This document shows positions 53,532-62,904 of a stretch of 64,000 nucleotides of DNA, one piece after another. Every line of letters begins with the position of its first letter. Position 1 is the stretch's first letter. This DNA comes from UBA974 sp002292405 (lineage in GTDB: Bacteria > Bacteroidota > Bacteroidia > Flavobacteriales_D > Sanyastnellaceae), in contig CALTBR010000003.1 of assembly GCA_943842425.1 (NCBI GenBank), forward strand, positions 310,001 to 374,000. The letters are read 5' to 3'. The position numbers and the translations under genes are program-made. The notes beneath the pieces were generated by a model. It ran no database searches. It was not told the origin of the DNA and saw nothing but the letters and a program-made list of their open reading frames with translations.

Positions 53532-54491
53532 TTAGCGAGTAACAACAAAGTTAGTTGCTTGAGAGAAGTCCTTATGAACAGCTGTCAATGTGTAAGTACC
53601 AGCAGCTAAAGAGTGCTTGATAACAAGACGGTTACCACCTACAACATCTTGCTGGCTGTACTCAGAAGTAAGAACAATCTTACCTGTAAGGTCAGTAGCT
53701 TCAATGATGATGTTTTGGTCACCTAATACTAACTCAGTGTCAAACTGCATAGAGAATGAAGACTCGAATACTGGGTTTGGGAACACGTTGAACTTAGAAT
53801 CATTTGCGATACCTGTAAGACCTTCAGTAGCAGCACCTTCACAAGAACTGTCATTGTAAGTAGCGTCAGAACTGTAATTAGCAGCATCAACGTTAGTACA
53901 TCCGAAAACCTGAGCATTTGTAGTAGAGAATGTCAAGTCGTGAGCTCTCCAAGTTCCACCTTCGCCATCACGGCCTTGTAGGTTAAGAACTCCAGTAGCA
54001 GTTCCGTCAGTAGTAAGTTGCATAAGAAGCACCTTGTTACCAACTTCAGCAGCAGCTTGAACATCAGTAGGAACTACAAACCAAGCTCCGTCAGTAACAG
54101 TAAGTTCGTTACCAGCTAAGAAGTTAGTGTAATCAATTCCAATAGTCCATAGGTTATTGTTTTCGCTGTTATCAGCTCCTACAGTTACCCAGCTATCAAA
54201 AGCTAGACCTTGATCAATACCTACAATCGCTTCGTTCACGTCAAGTGAAGAAGAAGATCCGTACTGGTGCTGGAAAAAAGATCCAGTTGTTGCTACGTTT
54301 AACACGTGCTCTTCTGCAGCGAAAATCGCGTGAAGTGAGTGTTGTGCTGAAGGAAGTACTGCGTAAACACGGTATGTGTTTCCAGGTACAACTCCTCCAT
54401 TGTCTACAGCTTCAACTACCAACTCTACATTGTTAGCGCTAGCTCCGAAGCCCATTAAAAGGGCAGCTGTCATTGCAAAAAGATTCTTCAT
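53532..54491 (-). CDS. T9SS type A sorting-domain protein
   Basis: A 319-residue secreted protein with signal peptide MKNLFAMTAALLMGFGASA. The first 190 residues are beta-rich and not assigned. A Cys-flanked module FGCTNVDAANYSSDATYNDS (about 195-215) is the widespread marine-Bacteroidota repeat GCTxxxAxNYxxxAxxxDxSC. The C-terminal sorting domain starts KFNVFPNPVFESSFSMQF, continues with EATDLTGKIVLTSE and AAGTYTLTAVH and ends NFVVTR, directing T9SS export. Strong terminator and uniform, high-usage codons suggest high expression. Confidence 0.88.
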   Translation of the reverse strand: MKNLFAMTAALLMGFGASANNVELVVEAVDNGGVVPGNTYRVYAVLPSAQHSLHAIFAAEEHVLNVATTGSFFQHQYGSSSSLDVNEAIVGIDQGLAFDSWVTVGADNSENNNLWTIGIDYTNFLAGNELTVTDGAWFVVPTDVQAAAEVGNKVLLMQLTTDGTATGVLNLQGRDGEGGTWRAHDLTFSTTNAQVFGCTNVDAANYSSDATYNDSSCEGAATEGLTGIANDSKFNVFPNPVFESSFSMQFDTELVLGDQNIIIEATDLTGKIVLTSEYSQQDVVGGNRLVIKHSLAAGTYTLTAVHKDFSQATNFVVTR

Positions 54492-54830
54492 TTGAATGGG
54501 TTTATTGTTATCTTAATTATTTATTTTTCAATTTTATATTAAGTCTTCATAAGACTTGCGCATAAAGATAGGACATTCTTCTCTAAAAACATAATCTTTT
54601 TTAAAGGAGCTTGTAAATTATTGTTCGATGAACCTGTAATTATAATCGATGAACGCACTTTATTGTATTGTAATTCATAGGTAAGACGTTACATAACGCA
54701 AAAGGTTGCGCATAGATTTAGGAACTATAAAACTAATTTAAATATTTGATGAATTAAGAAAAGTTAACCTTTATATGAATCTCTACTATCATCTTCTCTT
54801 ACCTAACTTGCATCGAGAAAAGCAAATAAC
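54492..54830. promoter_or_regulatory. Divergent regulatory region with paired repeats
   Basis: A 339-base AT-rich gap between a T9SS gene and the paaZ operon without a coding frame. It holds an inverted repeat AAGTCTT-CAT-AAGACTT (54541-54557), two copies of TTGCGCATA (near 54556 and 54703), and two copies of CGATGAAC (54626-54633 and 54647-54654) exactly 21 bases apart, that is two helical turns, flanking an AT palindrome. These look like regulator sites. A TATCTTTA box (one mismatch) faces the T9SS gene near 54570. No perfect -7 box faces paaZ. Confidence 0.4.
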
Positions 54831-56891
54831 ATGAAAAAATTAGGGAATTTATTGGCGGACAGATGGGTTGAGGGTGGTGGTGATGGGAGCACCTTATATA
54901 ACGCGATTACAGGAGAAGCTATTGCTACCGCGTCAACCCAGGGGCTAGATATCGCTAAAATGTATGATTTTGCAAGAGAAACTGGTGGGCACGCGTTGCG
55001 TAAAATGACTTTTCAGGAAAGAGGGCGAATGATAAAAGCGTTGGCGCTTCACCTTCATTCTAAAAAGGACTCCTTCTATAAAGTCAGTTCTGCAACCGGT
55101 GCGACAAAGATTGATAGCTGGATTGATATTGAGGGTGGAATAGGTAATTTGTTTGCTAACGCTTCGCTTAGACGCAAGCTACCTGACACATCTTTCGCTG
55201 TTGATGGTGATTTTATCCCACTCTCTAAAGAAGGAACTTTCGGAGGGCATCACATACTTGTACCCAAAGAAGGTGTGGCTATACATATTAATGCATACAA
55301 TTTCCCGATTTGGGGTATGCTTGAAAAAATCGCTGTGAATCTCTTAGCTGGAGTGCCAGCCATTGTTAAGCCTGCGACAGTGACTTCATACCTGACGGAA
55401 TTTATGGTTAGAGAGATTCATGCGAGTGGCATACTACCTAAAGGTGCGCTTCAACTCGTCTGTGGTTCTGCTCGTAATATTCTAGATTTCGTCGATGAGC
55501 GTGATGTGGTGACGTTCACTGGGTCGGCTTCTACCGGTCGTGCTTTAAAGGTACATCCGCAAATTATTGAGAACTCCGTGCCTTTTAATTTAGAAGCGGA
55601 TTCATTGAATGCTGCGATTTTAGGTCCGGACGCAGGGCCTGGCACTCCTGAGTTTGATCTATTTGTAAAGGAAATTCGCAAGGAGATGACTGTTAAAGCA
55701 GGCCAAAAATGTACCGCCGTCCGTCGTATCCTCGTGCCAGAACCCCACATCGATGCCTTCCAGGAATCTCTCATTGCACAACTTTCGAAGACAGTAATCG
55801 GCGATCCATCAGCTGAAGGTGTTAGAATGGGCTCGCTTGTAGGTTGTTCGCAGAGAGATGACGTCATTGCTCAGGTATCGAAATTAAGTTCTGAATCTGA
55901 TATCGTTTTTGGCTCAACTTCCAATTCAGATTTATCTCTAGTCGGAGCAAGCTCAGAAGTAGGAACCTTTATGAGTCCTATACTATTACGTGTAAAAGAA
56001 TCCTCTAATGCGGTAAACGTGCACGAAATCGAAGCCTTCGGCCCAGTGAGTTCTGTGATGTCCTATAATAAGGTAGAGGAGGCAGTCGCCCTTTCTAAAA
56101 AAGGAAAGGGTTCGCTGTGCTGCAGTATAACCACCCACGACCGATCAGTAGCTACTGAGTTCGTCAGAAATGCCGCAAGCATGCATGGACGCATTCTCGT
56201 TCTTGATCGTGAGTGCGCAAAAGAAAGTACCGGACACGGATCTCCGCTCCCACTACTTGTTCATGGCGGACCAGGTCGAGCTGGTGGCGGTGAGGAGATG
56301 GGCGGTCTCAGAGGAGTTCGACACTACATGCAGAGAACGGCCATACAAGGTCACCCCTCCATGCTAACTGCGATCACCGAGCAATTTCAACCCGGAGCTG
56401 CTCAACCCGAATCCGAGCCACACGTATTTAGAAAGCACTTCGAAGAACTCCGATTAGGAGAAACAGTGACTACGGCGAAGCATACAGTAACAGAAGCGGA
56501 CATCTCTAATTTTGCTAACGTCTCAGGTGACAACTTCTACGCCCACGTTGATTCCACATCACTAGAGGGAACGTTATTCGAGCAGCGTGTTGCCCACGGA
56601 TATTTCATCCTCAGTAAAGCAGCCGGCCTCTTTGTCGATCCACAAAAAGGACCAGTCCTTCTCAATTACGGAATCGAGGAATGTCGTTTTACGAAGCCCG
56701 TTTACCCCGGAGCCACCATTGGAGTTCGCCTCACAGTTAAAGAAAAAATTGCACAAGAACGTCGCGAGCCTTCTGACATCTCGAAGGGCATCGTCAAGTA
56801 CCTCGTCGATGTTTATGACGAAACAGGCGAAACCGTCGCTATCGCCACCATCCTAACGATGGTTAAGATGCTCGATCAATCTGCGGATTAA
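54831..56891 (+). CDS. paaZ: PaaZ-type bifunctional aldehyde dehydrogenase / enoyl-CoA hydratase
   Basis: A 686-residue fusion. Residues 1 to about 515 are an aldehyde dehydrogenase with the glutamate in PFNLEADSLNA and nucleophile cysteine in GQKCTAVRRI; residues about 540-680 are a MaoC-like hydratase with the catalytic Asp/His in VSGDNFYAHVD. In phenylacetate degradation PaaZ opens the oxepin-CoA ring and oxidises the resulting semialdehyde. No other paa gene is visible, so the pathway must be elsewhere or the enzyme serves another route. It heads a four-gene run with gaps of 12, 1 and -4 bases. Confidence 0.92.
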   Translation: MKKLGNLLADRWVEGGGDGSTLYNAITGEAIATASTQGLDIAKMYDFARETGGHALRKMTFQERGRMIKALALHLHSKKDSFYKVSSATGATKIDSWIDIEGGIGNLFANASLRRKLPDTSFAVDGDFIPLSKEGTFGGHHILVPKEGVAIHINAYNFPIWGMLEKIAVNLLAGVPAIVKPATVTSYLTEFMVREIHASGILPKGALQLVCGSARNILDFVDERDVVTFTGSASTGRALKVHPQIIENSVPFNLEADSLNAAILGPDAGPGTPEFDLFVKEIRKEMTVKAGQKCTAVRRILVPEPHIDAFQESLIAQLSKTVIGDPSAEGVRMGSLVGCSQRDDVIAQVSKLSSESDIVFGSTSNSDLSLVGASSEVGTFMSPILLRVKESSNAVNVHEIEAFGPVSSVMSYNKVEEAVALSKKGKGSLCCSITTHDRSVATEFVRNAASMHGRILVLDRECAKESTGHGSPLPLLVHGGPGRAGGGEEMGGLRGVRHYMQRTAIQGHPSMLTAITEQFQPGAAQPESEPHVFRKHFEELRLGETVTTAKHTVTEADISNFANVSGDNFYAHVDSTSLEGTLFEQRVAHGYFILSKAAGLFVDPQKGPVLLNYGIEECRFTKPVYPGATIGVRLTVKEKIAQERREPSDISKGIVKYLVDVYDETGETVAIATILTMVKMLDQSAD

Positions 56892-56903
56892 TTCTAAGAT
56901 GTG

Positions 56904-58718
56904 ATGATGCATTTGTTTTTATCAGTGTTACTGATGCTGGGAGCTGAAGGTGATATGCCTGATGAAGTAACAATGACCCATGCGCGAACGTATGAATGTT
57001 TTACGGAATCAACTTACTGTTGGGACTTAAAAGACACCTCAAACACAACAAAGGGATATCTGAGCGATTTAGATACTTTAAAAGTTTGGGTTGAAAAATT
57101 ACACCCCCTACCCTTTGCTAGAGTTAATAAGGAAGAATGGAATTCAACATGCGAAAAGGCTAAGAATGATGTTGCTGAAGGAGGAAATGAATTAGCGATG
57201 ACGCTTGCTGTAGGTTCAATGCTAGGCGTGCTGAAGGACAGCCACACGATGATATCGCTTGGGGTTTGGGCGAGAGAGGAAATGGGGCACTTGGGGGTAA
57301 ACACGCTCACGCTCACTAGCATAGACGGTGATGTATATGTAAAAGATGATGAACAAGGATTGATAGCGCCTGGAACTAAGATCACCACGATTAACGACTT
57401 GCCTATCGCTGAGATTTTTGACCATGCTAAGACGATTTCACCTCAGGAGGGTGATGCGTGGCTCAGTCGTGTGCGTATCGCCGAGCATATGATATTGCCC
57501 ATGGCGAGTGCTATGGTGAAAGATTCGAAGCGAGTAACGACGATTAATGGGTTGGATTATCCGTTTAGGAAGAAACTTAAAATATCTAATTGGAAAAAAA
57601 AGAGAAGAGATAAACTTGATACGGGATTGAACTGGGAGTTTGATGAAGGAGTGGCGCGGCTAGAAATAGGTTCATTTATGTCGGGCTCGGGGTGGAGATA
57701 TTTTAGGGAATTGAATCGTGGGTTTAAACAGATAGAGAAGCACAGAGATGATTGGGGAATAAAAGGTTTGGTGGTAGACCTTAGGGGCAACCTAGGAGGG
57801 CTTAGTTATAGAATGGCAGAAGTCTTTTACTTTTTAACAGAGGAAGAAATAAAAATTCCGGTGGCGTACATTAAGAGGCAGAGTAAAGAATCAGTTGAGT
57901 TCAATCGGGACAGATATCGTGGGATGGTGAAATGGATCGTTGATCGATGGGGAAATGACGAAAATGGAATGGTCGAAATTAAAAGATTGGCAGAACTGGA
58001 GATTGGAGAAGTAGATACTATAAGGCCTGCAGGGATGAAATTAGAAATGGGCAATGTCTTTGATGGACCCATCGTGGTTCTTATAGATGGGCTTTCTTCA
58101 TCTGCAAGCGTCTCTTTTGTAAGTGAGTTTAATAGACTTGACAGAGGGATGGTATTAGGGGAGGCATGTAATGGGCCCAACAGCGGCACCTTTTACGATG
58201 CCATAGAAAGAGATCTCCCTGAGTCAGGACTGAAAGTGATGATTTCCACGGGTAGGTTTGTAATGGATGAGGAATATGCCTTTAGATCTCGTCCCATCAA
58301 ACCTTCAAGGTGGGTTCAATGGAGTGAAATTGACCTTGTAGAAAATAGAGACCCATTTATTGACGCAGTTCAGGATTGGGTTAACAATACAAGAGTGGGT
58401 GATATAAAGAAGCTTAGCGAAAGAGAGTCCAAGGTGCTTTGGGAAGAGTTGGAGACTGTATTTTCGCGAGATCGATTATGGGGTGGTAAGACACGCGAAG
58501 AGGTTTGGACTAAAGTCGTGGAAGGAGATGTTTGCGTTCAAGAAGCAAAACTCGAAGGAGAGAATGTTAAGCAGTGTAAAACGTCACGGAACGTTATGAC
58601 CACACTACCACACGAATTGAGGGTGAGATTTGAAAAAATAATTTCGCCAACTCGTCCCGCCGTCCTACACTTCGGGATACACAATAGAATGGACTGCAAT
58701 ATCTGTAAACCTAGCTAA
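56904..58718 (+). CDS. S41-family (C-terminal processing/tricorn-like) peptidase
   Basis: A 604-residue exported protein; ATG 56904 is preferred to GTG 56901, and a short hydrophobic leader follows (MMHLFLSVLLMLGAEG). The S41 core is visible as GLVVDLRGNLGGLSYRMAEVF, then IVVLIDGLSSSASVSFVSEF with the nucleophilic serine region, and VLGEACNGPNSGTF. The N-terminal part (LSDLDTLKVWVEKLHPLPF) matches S41 proteins that have a PDZ-like region (PGTKITTINDLPIAEIFDHA). The last 120 residues are not assignable and end with a CxxC-like DCNICKPS. Coding is noticeably purine-rich compared with paaZ. Confidence 0.83.
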   Translation: MMHLFLSVLLMLGAEGDMPDEVTMTHARTYECFTESTYCWDLKDTSNTTKGYLSDLDTLKVWVEKLHPLPFARVNKEEWNSTCEKAKNDVAEGGNELAMTLAVGSMLGVLKDSHTMISLGVWAREEMGHLGVNTLTLTSIDGDVYVKDDEQGLIAPGTKITTINDLPIAEIFDHAKTISPQEGDAWLSRVRIAEHMILPMASAMVKDSKRVTTINGLDYPFRKKLKISNWKKKRRDKLDTGLNWEFDEGVARLEIGSFMSGSGWRYFRELNRGFKQIEKHRDDWGIKGLVVDLRGNLGGLSYRMAEVFYFLTEEEIKIPVAYIKRQSKESVEFNRDRYRGMVKWIVDRWGNDENGMVEIKRLAELEIGEVDTIRPAGMKLEMGNVFDGPIVVLIDGLSSSASVSFVSEFNRLDRGMVLGEACNGPNSGTFYDAIERDLPESGLKVMISTGRFVMDEEYAFRSRPIKPSRWVQWSEIDLVENRDPFIDAVQDWVNNTRVGDIKKLSERESKVLWEELETVFSRDRLWGGKTREEVWTKVVEGDVCVQEAKLEGENVKQCKTSRNVMTTLPHELRVRFEKIISPTRPAVLHFGIHNRMDCNICKPS

Positions 58719-58719
58719 T

Positions 58720-61719
58720 ATGATTAGATTTTTATTTATTATCGCAAGTATTTTGACATCTCAATTGGCTTCGGGGCAAGAATTGAGAACAATAACACAG
58801 AAGTCGCCGCTACATTTAAAAGTGGATCCGATGATAGGAACGGGAGGTCATGGGCATACATATCCTGGTGCGACTTCACCTTTTGGAATGGTGCAACTGA
58901 GTCCGGATACGCGACTTGATGGTTGGGATGGATGTGGTGGATATCACAACAGTGATTCTGTTATTTACGGTTTCAGTCACACACATTTACAAGGTACGGG
59001 AGTAAGTGATTACGGTGATATTTTGCTGATGCCTTGCACACACTTTACAAGTGGGCAGGAAGCCTGGAGGGATCGATATAAGAGCAGATTTAATAAAGAA
59101 ACAGAGGAGGCGCATGCTGGGTATTACAGTGTCGTTTTAGAAGACCAAAACCTAAGAGCTCAACTCACCACAACTGAGCGAGTAGGGATTCATAAATACA
59201 ACTTAAAGAGTGCGGATACGCTAACATTAATCGTTGATTTACAACATCGCGACAAGCTGATACATTACAGCATCTACCCTCTTGATGACAGCACAATTGT
59301 GGGGCATAGATTGAGTGAAAATTGGGCTGAGGAGCAGCATGTTTATTTTGCCATGAGATTCGACAAGAAATTCGATTGGAGAGACCAACTTTCTGAAGTC
59401 AAGGCTACAGGGTTTGACAACGCTGGAAATATTACAGATCAAGAAATGGAATTCGTTCCTGTGTTCGCAGTGGATTTTGGAGTAGTTACGGATTTAACGG
59501 TCAGGGTCGCTCTAAGTTTTTGCGATATCGAGGGTGCTGTTAAAAACCTTGACTCAGAAGCACCACATTCCGATTTCGAAAGATACAAAACCACAAACGA
59601 AGCGAGATGGGACAAGCAACTGAGTAGAGTAATTGTGAATGACGCGGATATGGATAAACAAGTGATTTTTTACACTTCCCTTTATCATTCATGTACAGTC
59701 CCTAATGTAGCATCCGATGTAGATGGGAGATATCGTGGGACGGACTTACAGGTTCATCAACTTGGCGAGGATGATGGGCTACATTACACCGTGTTCTCGC
59801 TTTGGGATACATTCCGATCATTACACCCACTGCTTTCGTGGATAGAACCCGGCCGAACTCGGGATTTTGTGAGGACCATGCTTAGAATGTATGAAGAAGG
59901 TGGGCAGCTTCCTGTGTGGGAATTAGCGGCGAACTACACTGGATGCATGATAGGGTACCACAGTGTACCTGTAATTTCAGATGCAAAAGCTTGGGGAATA
60001 AGTGGATTTGACGAAGAACTTGCATTAGAGGCCATGGTTCAAGCTGCGGACTCAGCACACTTGGGATTAGATGTATACGCTGAGCTGGGTTTTATCCCAA
60101 GCGAGCGAGAAAGTGAAGGCACATCGAAAACCCTTGAGTACTGCTATGACGATGCATGTATCGCGCAATTTGCGTCGAGCTTAGGCAATGCTGAAGCAGA
60201 TTCTATCTCAGAGCGCTTTCGTATAAGGGCGCTTTCGTGGCGCAACATTCTACATCCTGAATCGAGCTTTATTCAGCCTAAGAGGGATGGAGCCTGGACC
60301 CCCGATTTCGATCCTACAGAAGTTAATTTTAATTATACGGAAGCAAATGGTTGGCAATACACCTTTTTTGCTCCTCATGATATTTCTGGATTGAAGTCTT
60401 TAGCTACAAGCACCACTCCTTTTACGACCTTAATCGACAATCAGTTCAGCGCTTCATCAGCTACCTCAGGAAGAGATCAACCAGACATCACAGGTCTTAT
60501 AGGTCAATATGCACACGGCAATGAGCCTAGTCACCACGTTGCGTACCTACAGGCTTACACCGGGAATCAATGGCGCACTCTTGAAATTGTTGATGAGATT
60601 ATAAATACTTTATACACTTCAGAGCCTGATGGGATTTGCGGAAATGAGGATTGTGGACAAATGTCCGCTTGGTATGTACTCTCTAGCTTGGGACTTTATC
60701 CAATAGCTCCTGGGGCAAGCGGAAAAAGTTCTCAGCTAGTCTTCGGAGCACCACAGTTTGAAACCGTTGTAGTGTCTCCAGCACAAAGTCCATCAAGGGA
60801 ACTCAACAGACCGCTGATGATCACAGTGAGGGGAGACGGGGATTATATAGCAAGTGCAAATGGTGAGATGCGCTCATGGCGCTCCTATCACGAGATCATT
60901 CAGGGGGGGGTACTGGCCTTTGAAATGAGTCACTTGAGTAAAAACGGATTCGGAATGACAGACGAAGATATCCCAACTCAACATATTGATGATACAGGTT
61001 TCACAACAGTTCCGGCCTTCGAAGCTCCACGTACTTTTCAGGGAAATAAAACGAAGGTGAGGTTGATGCATTTGGATTCTGAGGCAGAAATTTTATGGCG
61101 TGAAGGAGATGAAGAAATTTGGTCTAAATACGAGGAGGAGATATGGGTGAATAAGAATGTGGAACTATACGCATATGCCGTGGCGGAAGGTGTGAGCTCG
61201 AAAACAATCAAGCACGAGATTGTGAAAATAGATCACGATTGGACCGTCGAGTACGCCACTCCCTACTCACACCAATACGCAGCAGCTGGTCCCAACACAC
61301 TCGTGGACGGCCTTTATGGAGGTGATGAATATAGAACTGGCGACTGGCAAGGGTTTTACGCAACACCAATGCAAGCGACCATCGACCTAGGTGAATCATT
61401 TGATATTGAAGGAATGTCACTTGGTTGTGTGCAGGACATTAGACCATGGATTTGGCTTCCTGAGAGTGTGGATTTCTTAGTTTCTCAAGATGGCATAAAC
61501 TTTTCACTATTTAATCATGTTGAACACGACATTGCTGAGGATGATTACGAAAAGCAGGTGTTTCGATTTAAAACGAATATCAAATCTGAAGGAATCGTTT
61601 CTGCTCGTTATGTACGAGTAATAACAAATCCGCGAGGCTTAATACCGGAGTGGCATTTAGGTGCGGGGTTTGACAGATGGACATTTGTTGATGAATGGAG
61701 CATTAGTTTTGTAAAATGA
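58720..61719 (+). CDS. GH92 family alpha-mannosidase
   Basis: A 999-residue secreted glycoside hydrolase with signal peptide MIRFLFIIASILTSQLASGQ. GH92 enzymes are calcium-dependent exo-alpha-mannosidases, usually alpha-1,2, acting on N-glycans and mannans. Diagnostic segments are GTGGHGHTYPGATSPFGMVQ, GFSHTHLQGTGVSDYGD, the catalytic-acid region GNEPSHHVAYLQAY and GNEDCGQMSAWYVLSSLGLYP. The C-terminal 150 residues form an F5/8-type discoidin-like carbohydrate-binding domain (TIDLGESFDIEGMSLG to ARYVRVITNPRG). It starts one base after the peptidase stop and overlaps the aminotransferase by 4 bases. Confidence 0.93.
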   Translation: MIRFLFIIASILTSQLASGQELRTITQKSPLHLKVDPMIGTGGHGHTYPGATSPFGMVQLSPDTRLDGWDGCGGYHNSDSVIYGFSHTHLQGTGVSDYGDILLMPCTHFTSGQEAWRDRYKSRFNKETEEAHAGYYSVVLEDQNLRAQLTTTERVGIHKYNLKSADTLTLIVDLQHRDKLIHYSIYPLDDSTIVGHRLSENWAEEQHVYFAMRFDKKFDWRDQLSEVKATGFDNAGNITDQEMEFVPVFAVDFGVVTDLTVRVALSFCDIEGAVKNLDSEAPHSDFERYKTTNEARWDKQLSRVIVNDADMDKQVIFYTSLYHSCTVPNVASDVDGRYRGTDLQVHQLGEDDGLHYTVFSLWDTFRSLHPLLSWIEPGRTRDFVRTMLRMYEEGGQLPVWELAANYTGCMIGYHSVPVISDAKAWGISGFDEELALEAMVQAADSAHLGLDVYAELGFIPSERESEGTSKTLEYCYDDACIAQFASSLGNAEADSISERFRIRALSWRNILHPESSFIQPKRDGAWTPDFDPTEVNFNYTEANGWQYTFFAPHDISGLKSLATSTTPFTTLIDNQFSASSATSGRDQPDITGLIGQYAHGNEPSHHVAYLQAYTGNQWRTLEIVDEIINTLYTSEPDGICGNEDCGQMSAWYVLSSLGLYPIAPGASGKSSQLVFGAPQFETVVVSPAQSPSRELNRPLMITVRGDGDYIASANGEMRSWRSYHEIIQGGVLAFEMSHLSKNGFGMTDEDIPTQHIDDTGFTTVPAFEAPRTFQGNKTKVRLMHLDSEAEILWREGDEEIWSKYEEEIWVNKNVELYAYAVAEGVSSKTIKHEIVKIDHDWTVEYATPYSHQYAAAGPNTLVDGLYGGDEYRTGDWQGFYATPMQATIDLGESFDIEGMSLGCVQDIRPWIWLPESVDFLVSQDGINFSLFNHVEHDIAEDDYEKQVFRFKTNIKSEGIVSARYVRVITNPRGLIPEWHLGAGFDRWTFVDEWSISFVK

Positions 61720-62897
61720 AGAAATTTGGGCCGTTTTTAGATTTAGGCTTAGCTGCTACAACCCCATATCCTTTGGATATAAAGATTGAGAGCGCTGATG
61801 GGGTTTGGCTTAAGCGCCTAGGAGGTGAAAAGTTGTTCGATGCGATTTCTGGAATTGGTGTGAGCAACTTTGGTCATGGCAATAAGGATATTTTGAAGGC
61901 GCTTCACGCCCAAATTGATCTCAACCTCCATACCATGGTCTATGGCGAATTCAGTCACGACTCTACTTTAATGGCCGGCGAATTGCTAACATCTTTTCTC
62001 CCTGAAAATCTCGACACTGTTTACTTTGTCAACTCGGGGGCAGAAGCTGTCGAAGGAGCGCTCAAGCTCGCAAAACGAATTACTGGCAGATCAAGGATGA
62101 TCGGATGCACAGGAGGTTATCACGGGAACACCCATGGAGCTCTTTCTGTATCCTCAAACGCAGAACGCAAAGCACCGTTTTTGCCACTCCTCCCAGAAGT
62201 TTCGATTATAGAATTTAACTGTCAAAATTCACTAAATTCAATCGACTCTACAGTAGCGTGCGTTATTGTCGAAACCATTCAAGGGGATGCAGGCGTTGTA
62301 ATCCCTACACAAGAGTGGATCTCTGCGCTCCGAAAAAAGTGCACCTCTACCGGCTCAATGCTCATCCTCGACGAAATTCAATGCGGTATGGGGCGATGTG
62401 GGGCACCTTTCGCTTTCACCGAGTACAATATCACACCGGACATACTATGTGTAGGGAAAGCGCTCGGGGGCGGCATGCCTATAGGAGCCTTTGTATCCTC
62501 GAGAGAGAATATCTCTCTACTCTCACACTCGCCCGTCTTAGGACATATCACCACGTTCGGTGGTCACCCAGTAGCTACAGCGAGTTCTGGGGCAGCATTA
62601 AAGCTGTTAAAAGACATAGATTGGCATGCAATAGAGAGAAGAGGTGCTGCGTGGGAAGCGAAGTTAAAAGCCCACCCAATGGTTAAAAACATCCGTCGTA
62701 AAGGCTACTTTTTCGCTGTCGAAATGGAGAGTGAAGAGTTAGTAACAAAGGCAATTATGAGGGGGTTAGAGGTTGGTGTACTAATGTTTTGGTTTCTAAG
62801 CATACCAAATGCATTCAGATTACAACCACCTTTAACCATGACGGACGAGGAGGCTGAAGTAGGTATCGGCATGATTTTATCTGCTTTAGAAGTATGA
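61716..62897 (+). CDS. Class III PLP-dependent aminotransferase
   Basis: A 393-residue fold-type I aminotransferase of the acetylornithine/4-aminobutyrate group. VYFVNSGAEAVEGALKLAKR, TGGYHGNTHGALSVS, ILDEIQCGMGRCGAPFAF and the PLP lysine in CVGKALGGGMPIGAF are diagnostic; FGGHPVATASSGAAL follows. The physiological substrate cannot be read; no arginine-biosynthesis gene is adjacent, so naming it ArgD would be unsafe. The ATGA overlap with the mannosidase gene makes it the last gene of the operon. Confidence 0.88.
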   Translation: MKKFGPFLDLGLAATTPYPLDIKIESADGVWLKRLGGEKLFDAISGIGVSNFGHGNKDILKALHAQIDLNLHTMVYGEFSHDSTLMAGELLTSFLPENLDTVYFVNSGAEAVEGALKLAKRITGRSRMIGCTGGYHGNTHGALSVSSNAERKAPFLPLLPEVSIIEFNCQNSLNSIDSTVACVIVETIQGDAGVVIPTQEWISALRKKCTSTGSMLILDEIQCGMGRCGAPFAFTEYNITPDILCVGKALGGGMPIGAFVSSRENISLLSHSPVLGHITTFGGHPVATASSGAALKLLKDIDWHAIERRGAAWEAKLKAHPMVKNIRRKGYFFAVEMESEELVTKAIMRGLEVGVLMFWFLSIPNAFRLQPPLTMTDEEAEVGIGMILSALEV

Positions 62898-62904
62898 TTG
62901 TTTC

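Noticed and set aside
56901..58718. Horizontal acquisition of the S41 peptidase gene from its purine bias
   Set aside because: Bias alone is weak, and the gene is tightly integrated in the operon with no mobile-element traces.
62258..62686. Plus-strand reading frame of 142 codons
   Set aside because: Out-of-frame shadow of the class III aminotransferase; its composition is rich in Arg, His and Cys as expected for a shifted frame.
61716..62897. Naming the class III aminotransferase ArgD
   Set aside because: No arginine genes nearby and substrate-specific residues cannot be read with confidence.
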